This document shows positions 59,290 to 64,000 of a DNA stretch of 64,000 nucleotides, piece by piece (the first letter of the stretch is position 1; each line of letters starts with the position of its first letter). Position numbers and translations under genes: made by a program. The notes under the pieces are model-generated. The model had not been told where the DNA came from and ran no database searches. It saw nothing but the letters and a program-made list of their open reading frames with translations. Source of the DNA: Diphasiastrum complanatum (lineage: Eukaryota; Streptophyta; Lycopodiopsida; Lycopodiales; Lycopodiaceae); contig CM055092.1 in assembly GCA_029204225.1 (NCBI GenBank), positions 41,198,016 through 41,262,015 on the forward strand. The letters are read 5' to 3'.

Positions 59290-61510
59290 TAATGTGGTGA
59301 TTGTGAAAATTTGTCAACTAATTCGTTGATTTATTGGCATTTTTGGAGGCCAACTTGAAATCTTAACTTAGAGATAGTTTTATATTTGTCAATATGGGCC
59401 TAAATAGTGTTTGTACTACTTTTGGCAAGTAGATAAGTGGATGAGGTCGAGTTTCGACCCATTCCAATTGGCTAATTTTGATACATTGCATCTAGACTAG
59501 AATTTCTAAGTTATTGGTGACTTTCCAAGAAATCACAATTTAGGACAAGTTTAGGGCAATTGGCCAAATGACATTTTGGCAGCTATAAATAGCAGTACCA
59601 ACGTGGATAACATATCATTCTATTCTCATTTTATATGGAGAATTTATCTCTTGAGTTTCTATGTCCATCTCATGTGTTTATCTCTTGATATCTTGATTTT
59701 CTATGTGTAGAATGTTGATTTTATGGTTGATATAGGTTCCACACATGTGAAGGATAGCCTGATGTTGTTGTACGAAAAGAAACAATACCGTACTGTATTT
59801 TCATGCTCATTATCAGATCTTAGTGCTTTATGCAATTTTAGCATGCTAATATTGATGAATACTATCTTGTAACTAGATCTAGATGTGCACATCAAATTGG
59901 ACCAAGATCTAAGATCCATTAGTTGTGTTCTAGATCTATAGTTTTCACATGGTATCAGAGCAGGTTGCAGGCCAAAGCTGGTGGTTATGCCAAATCTAGA
60001 GGTGGATTTGAGAGTGCCATAAATTCTATGTGGATTTGGAAATGTTGTTGGATCAAATCTTGCATTTTCAAGTATAGAAAGTGAATCTTTGTGGAATCAT
60101 CATTTTAGGTCAACTCACTTGTGGATGGCCGCTTTTCAAAACCACTTATTGGAATGTGGAGACAAAAATTGCTCATGATTGTGGATGGTACATTCTATTA
60201 AATGAGATATCTAGATTCTAGCTTTTGCATGTAGAATGTAGATTTTGCTTGATTCAATATTTTGCATTTTTTATGAAACCCTTAATTTGATAGGATCTCA
60301 TGATTTTAAGTTGCTGGACTTTTTCTAGAGTGTGTTTCAATCTAGGTGTTGGCAAAATTTCATCCTATTGTGTTTAGATCTATTGTGATCAAGAAATCAA
60401 GATTCTATGTGCCAGGATTTGCTAGAAAGAGAAAAAGGAGAGGCTAGATTGTTTCCATATCTTTGTGATTTCTTCTTGAGTTCCATTTGTTGATTTTCAA
60501 GGGAGAATTAAGTGCATTGGAACAGGTTAAAAGAGAAGATCAGATCATGGCAACATGGCGACATCAAGTGGCTTCATGTTGGAAGGCAATGATAGGCTTA
60601 CCTCAATCAATTATTCTACTTGGAAGGTATGGATGGAATCCTTGCTAGAGATGAATGAGTTGATGGATTTTGTTGTAGGTGTGGAGGAGAGCCCTTTGGA
60701 ACCTCAAGAACAATTGAGGTATGACAAGAGGGCAAAGAAAGCTCTACATGTCATCAAGATGAATGTTACAAATCAACTTCTCAAGGAAGTTGGTAAGTGT
60801 ACTTCATCAAATGAGGCTTGGGATTATTTAAAGAAGCTTTATGGATCTAATTCTACATCTAGAGTTCTAACTCTAAGAAGAAAAATCTTTTCTTGTATGC
60901 AAAAGAAGGATGAAGGTGATCATGATTTTGTTTTGAGGGTTAAGGCATTGAATGATGAGTTAGCATGTATTGATGAAAACATTAAGGAAGTAGAATTTGT
61001 GCAAGCTGTTTTCAATGGCTAGTTGGATGATCATGCTAATCTTGTTCAAAGTTTTGCAAGACTTTGTCAAGTATGGTGGATTTGCAAGAGATTTTGGTGA
61101 ATGAGGAGTTTAGGCTTTTATCAAGAGCAGGTGCATCTACTACATCTCAAGTTGATGGAGAGGAGGCTATGTTCATCAAAGGCAAATTCAAGGGCAAAGG
61201 CAAATGTAAATGGTCAAAGGGTCAAGATCAAGGTGAGCCTTCCACTTTTGTTGGTAAGAAGAAAGATAGGTCAAAGTTAAAATGCGTCTATTGTGGAATC
61301 AAAGGGCATTTCACAAATGATTGCTTCAAAAAGGAAGAAAGATCAAGGTGAGAGGCAAACCAACCTAACTATTGATGAAGATGGTGTTGATGAACAATTG
61401 TCAAATGATGATTTTGTTATGTCATCATGCTTGTTGAATAATTATGGAGACATTGATCCTTGGTGGATTGATAGTGGAGCTACATCACATATGACATTCA
61501 TGAGGAGTAT
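59290..61510 (+). mobile_element. Second copy of the copia family at 36-40 kb, 3' truncated
   Basis: LTR about 59290-59949, ending TTTTCACA before primer site TGGTATCAGAGC at 59950-59961. Gag follows at 60555 and the protease site at about 61460-61495; at about 61510 it changes into a - strand copia integrase. Gag and the basic zinc-knuckle region match the first copy almost residue for residue, while the LTRs are much more diverged. Confidence 0.87.
60555..61500 (+). pseudogene. Copia gag-protease, stop and frameshifts
   Basis: ATG 60555: MATSSGFMLEGNDRLTSINY, STWKVWMESLLEMNELMDFV. A TAG at 61020-61022 ends the first frame where the other copy reads ILNGLLDDHAN. A frameshift leads into DLQEILVNEEFRLLSRAGAS (61070-61130), the basic tract, the zinc knuckle CVYCGIKGHFTNDC, a second frameshift, and the protease site WWIDSGATSHMT. 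Inactive. Confidence 0.9.
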
Positions 61511-61960
61511 TGTTGATTGGATCATAGACTGTATAAGTCTTGTACTCAGCTAGATTTACAATGAATATGCATTTAGTAGAAGTTTCATCAATTTTTTTGT
61601 CTCAAGTTGATAGGTATTTGAGCATAGCAATGCAACCAAAAATTTTGAGATAACTCAAATTTGGTTTTTGTCCTATCCATGCTTCACGTGGAGTCTTGTT
61701 GTGGACTTCTTTGGTGCTTGAATAATTTTGTAGTTATGGCTAAAACTCTTTTCCAAAATCTAGGTAGAAAATTTTCCAAATTTAGCATGGATCTAGTTAC
61801 CTCCATGAGGGTTTAATTCTTTATGGCTTCTAATTTAATCTGTTGTGATTAATAACTAGTTGTGAGCTTATAAGAGATGCCATTGCAACAAGAAAGTGAC
61901 TGTATTTCTTAATATCCACGATTTAAGTTCTGCAGATTTTTTGGCCCATTTCACAAAAAA
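61510..61960 (-). pseudogene. Copia integrase C-terminal fragment
   Basis: On the - strand: RSMLNLENFLPRFW, EAWIGQKPNLSYLKIFGCIA and KCIFI, matching EAW.GKKP...+L+.FGC.A..........K....FIGY. It abuts the truncated + strand copia protease. Confidence 0.75.
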
Positions 61961-62271
61961 ATTATCGCAAAATGATATTGGCATAATGAACACGTTCTAT
62001 CTAAAATCACCCTCTTCTTACAATTTGTGATAAGATTCCCTTTTGGATCTATGTTGTAGAAGGGATTCGTGAGGGACTCTTTGGAATGGGGGGATGAGGG
62101 AGCCGCTTGTGCGGGTCCAACACCCTCACCTTGACTAAGTATCAAATTTTGTAATTGTGCTTTTTGCTCGGGAGTTAGTGATGCATAAAAATCAGAAACA
62201 TAATCTCCACTATTCCCACCACTACCGGACCCTGACATGGTAATGTGCTTACTACATGAAAAGAAAATCAA
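61957..62271 (-). pseudogene. Unidentified short ORF
   Basis: Contains MSGSGSGGNSGDYVSDFYAS and LTPEQKAQLQNLILSQGEGV, then Pro/Ser-rich sequence and NIDPKGNLITNCKKR. Composition looks coding but no family is recognised. It interrupts the copia pol relics. Confidence 0.3.
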
Positions 62272-62500
62272 TTACAAAAGTTAGGGTTTCATACCTGTGA
62301 TAACCAAAAAAAGATAAATGTGCATTTATAATCTCTAACAAGATGCAAAATAATCGTATAAAAATCTACTTATAAGAATTATACTATCTAAAAATCAAAA
62401 CATAAGAAATCAACATTTTTCTAGATTGATGAATTTTATGTTATTTGTTTTATACATGAGCATATATGTAGTTTACCACAAGGAGATAAATTACATTCAG
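62272..62500. other. AT-rich spacer
   Basis: Nothing recognised. Confidence 0.4.
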
Positions 62501-64000
62501 ATTAGTCTAGTGATGAAGACACTACTCAAGTCAATAGAGTAAATGATATACATGTTTGTACATTGATAAAGAATTTGTTACTAGGTTAACATGACTTCAA
62601 ATATTATGGTAAAGTGACATGTACTTGATTTCAATCAAATGCCTCAGATTTTCTCTTTAAGAACATGACAGAGGTTCATTTGAAAAAACCATCAATGACT
62701 ATAATAAAGTAACAAGCTCCTCCTAATGATGTTGTTTGCATGGAACCACACATATTAGAGAGCACACAAGATCTAGTATGATTTTGAAATATTTTGAATG
62801 ACTCTTAGAAAATTTTCTTCTAGCATGCTTGCCAAATTTGCAAGACTCACAAAAAAATTTGCTATCGAAAGAAATAGAAAATTTTAGGCCATTCACCATA
62901 TCATTGTGATATTGTACATAGTAGACCTTATATTCATGACCAAGAAGGTTTTTGCCATAATGTGTTCTAATTTTGAGAAGTAGTCTTCTCTTTTGAAGTT
63001 AGGGCATAATAATGCCATAGGGTGTACAAATAAATAACCATTCCTTACACCTTTTGCAAGAATATCTAATTTATTAGCAACGGTTACACATTCATTTAAA
63101 CTGAACTTAATGATGCAACCTTGATTAGCTCTATTGATACATAATACATTCTTTGTGAGTCCACGTATGTAGAGAACTTTAGAGATATTTTTTGGAGTCC
63201 CATTCTAAAAGTTGAGCTAAAAAATGTCTTGCCCTTTGACTTGATGTGACTTGGAGTCTCCAAGATAGATATTTTTGTTGTTTATCAAAGTGTATAATGT
63301 GATGAACCAATGTCTTGAGGTTATATGTTGAGATGCACCAAAGTCTAGGTACCAACAATGTGTGTTAGGTATTTTTGTTGAATCCACCATGAAGAGCTTC
63401 TAAGGTTTCTCATATTCTTTTTAGTAGTATTCTTCTGTTGTAAGCCTCTAGGATCAAAATTTCGTTTCTTATTTTTTTTATTGTTAATTTTTCTTAGAAA
63501 TTAGAGCAATTGGTTTTTCTTTGATAGTCATTTTAGAAGTTTTCCTTCTAATTTCTTCTTGTAGAAGAGTTGGAGTAATCTTTTGTAATGTTTTAGTTGA
63601 GTATCAATTAACATTATAAAGTGTTCATAGAATGCAGGTGAAGAAGACAACAAAGTCATTATAACATTAGTATCCATCACTAGACAACCTACAATAGAGA
63701 GTTGATCAAGTAAAGATTTAAGGTTGTATATGTGATTACTCATAAGAGTATTTTCTAACATTTTCAAGAGAAGACATTTTCTTTAAGAATAGTCTTGAAG
63801 AGACATCTTGAATCTCATACAAATTGTTTAAGATATCCTAGAGTTCTTTCAAGCTTTGACAACTTGTTACATGGGAGATTTGAGAATCACTAAGATCTAG
63901 GGTGATTAAGGCTCAAGTCTTTTCATCTCTAAGCTTCCATATAGGGAGTAGATCGAGATCATCAGCTTGTGGTTTGGATAAAGAGCCATCGAGAATTTCT
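62500..64000 (-). mobile_element. Ty1/copia gag-protease-integrase remnant
   Basis: On the - strand from the window edge: gag (ALITLDLSDSQISHVTSC, SLKEL..ILNNLYE), with gag C-terminal part at 63767-63528 (NHIYNLKSLLDQLSIVG); protease-like WYLDFGASQHIT near 63340, where D-F-G replaces D-S-G; pre-integrase VRNGYLFVHP near 63040; and the integrase entry FCESCKFGKHARRKFSKSHS near 62830. Many stops. Cut by the window end. Confidence 0.78.

Overview
This 64-kb window is plant nuclear DNA. It holds one intact host gene in a dense, decayed mosaic of LTR retrotransposons. The gene is a carotenoid cleavage dioxygenase of the CCD1 class on the + strand, with 14 coding exons between 6670/6721 and 31149. 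The exons join in frame into about 549 residues and retain all four iron-binding histidines. Introns of 11.6, 4.1 and 3.0 kb, filled with old retroelements and simple repeats, suggest a large slowly purged genome. A gymnosperm is most likely, but this is inference from architecture; no species marker is visible.

Layout. 1-5.5 kb: two decayed Ty1/copia pol remnants (- strand), a gag-like relic (+) and an LTR fragment. 5.5-6.7 kb: upstream region of CCD1. 6.7-31.2 kb: CCD1. Its intron 1 contains a copia RNase H remnant, a copia gag joined to a chromovirus integrase/chromodomain ORF, and a 7.3-kb gag-only Ty3/gypsy element (10312-17637, - strand) with a 24-bp minisatellite in its leader. Introns 4, 6 and 8 hold further gypsy fragments, tandem duplications and microsatellites. 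31.2-34 kb: CCD1 3' flank, GA microsatellites, an unidentified ORF and a copia gag start.

34-44.2 kb: a Ty3/gypsy element on the - strand (5' LTR 43461-44236, PBS, gag, protease, damaged RT, RNase H, truncated integrase). It is split by a non-autonomous copia element on the + strand (36235-40169). 44.2-47.6 kb: mostly unrecognised, with one hairpin element. 47.6-49.6 kb: an LTR with a tRNA-Met primer site and a reverse-transcriptase fragment. 51.8-58.1 kb: a Ty3/gypsy integrase related to the one at 34 kb, followed by an extra ORF downstream of pol, a LTR-like block with internal duplications, and a coiled-coil ORF. 58.1-64 kb: copia remnants in both orientations, including a second copy of the 36-40 kb family.

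Function: only CCD1 is expected to act for the host. It would cleave carotenoids and apocarotenoids at the 9,10 (9',10') bonds in the cytosol to give volatile ionones. The retroelement ORFs are mostly broken. The most interesting items are the extra ORF behind the gypsy integrase, the gag-only element with its leader minisatellite, and unusual CCD1 splice features (a GC-AG intron, a 15-nt exon, and a microsatellite starting 4 nt into an intron).
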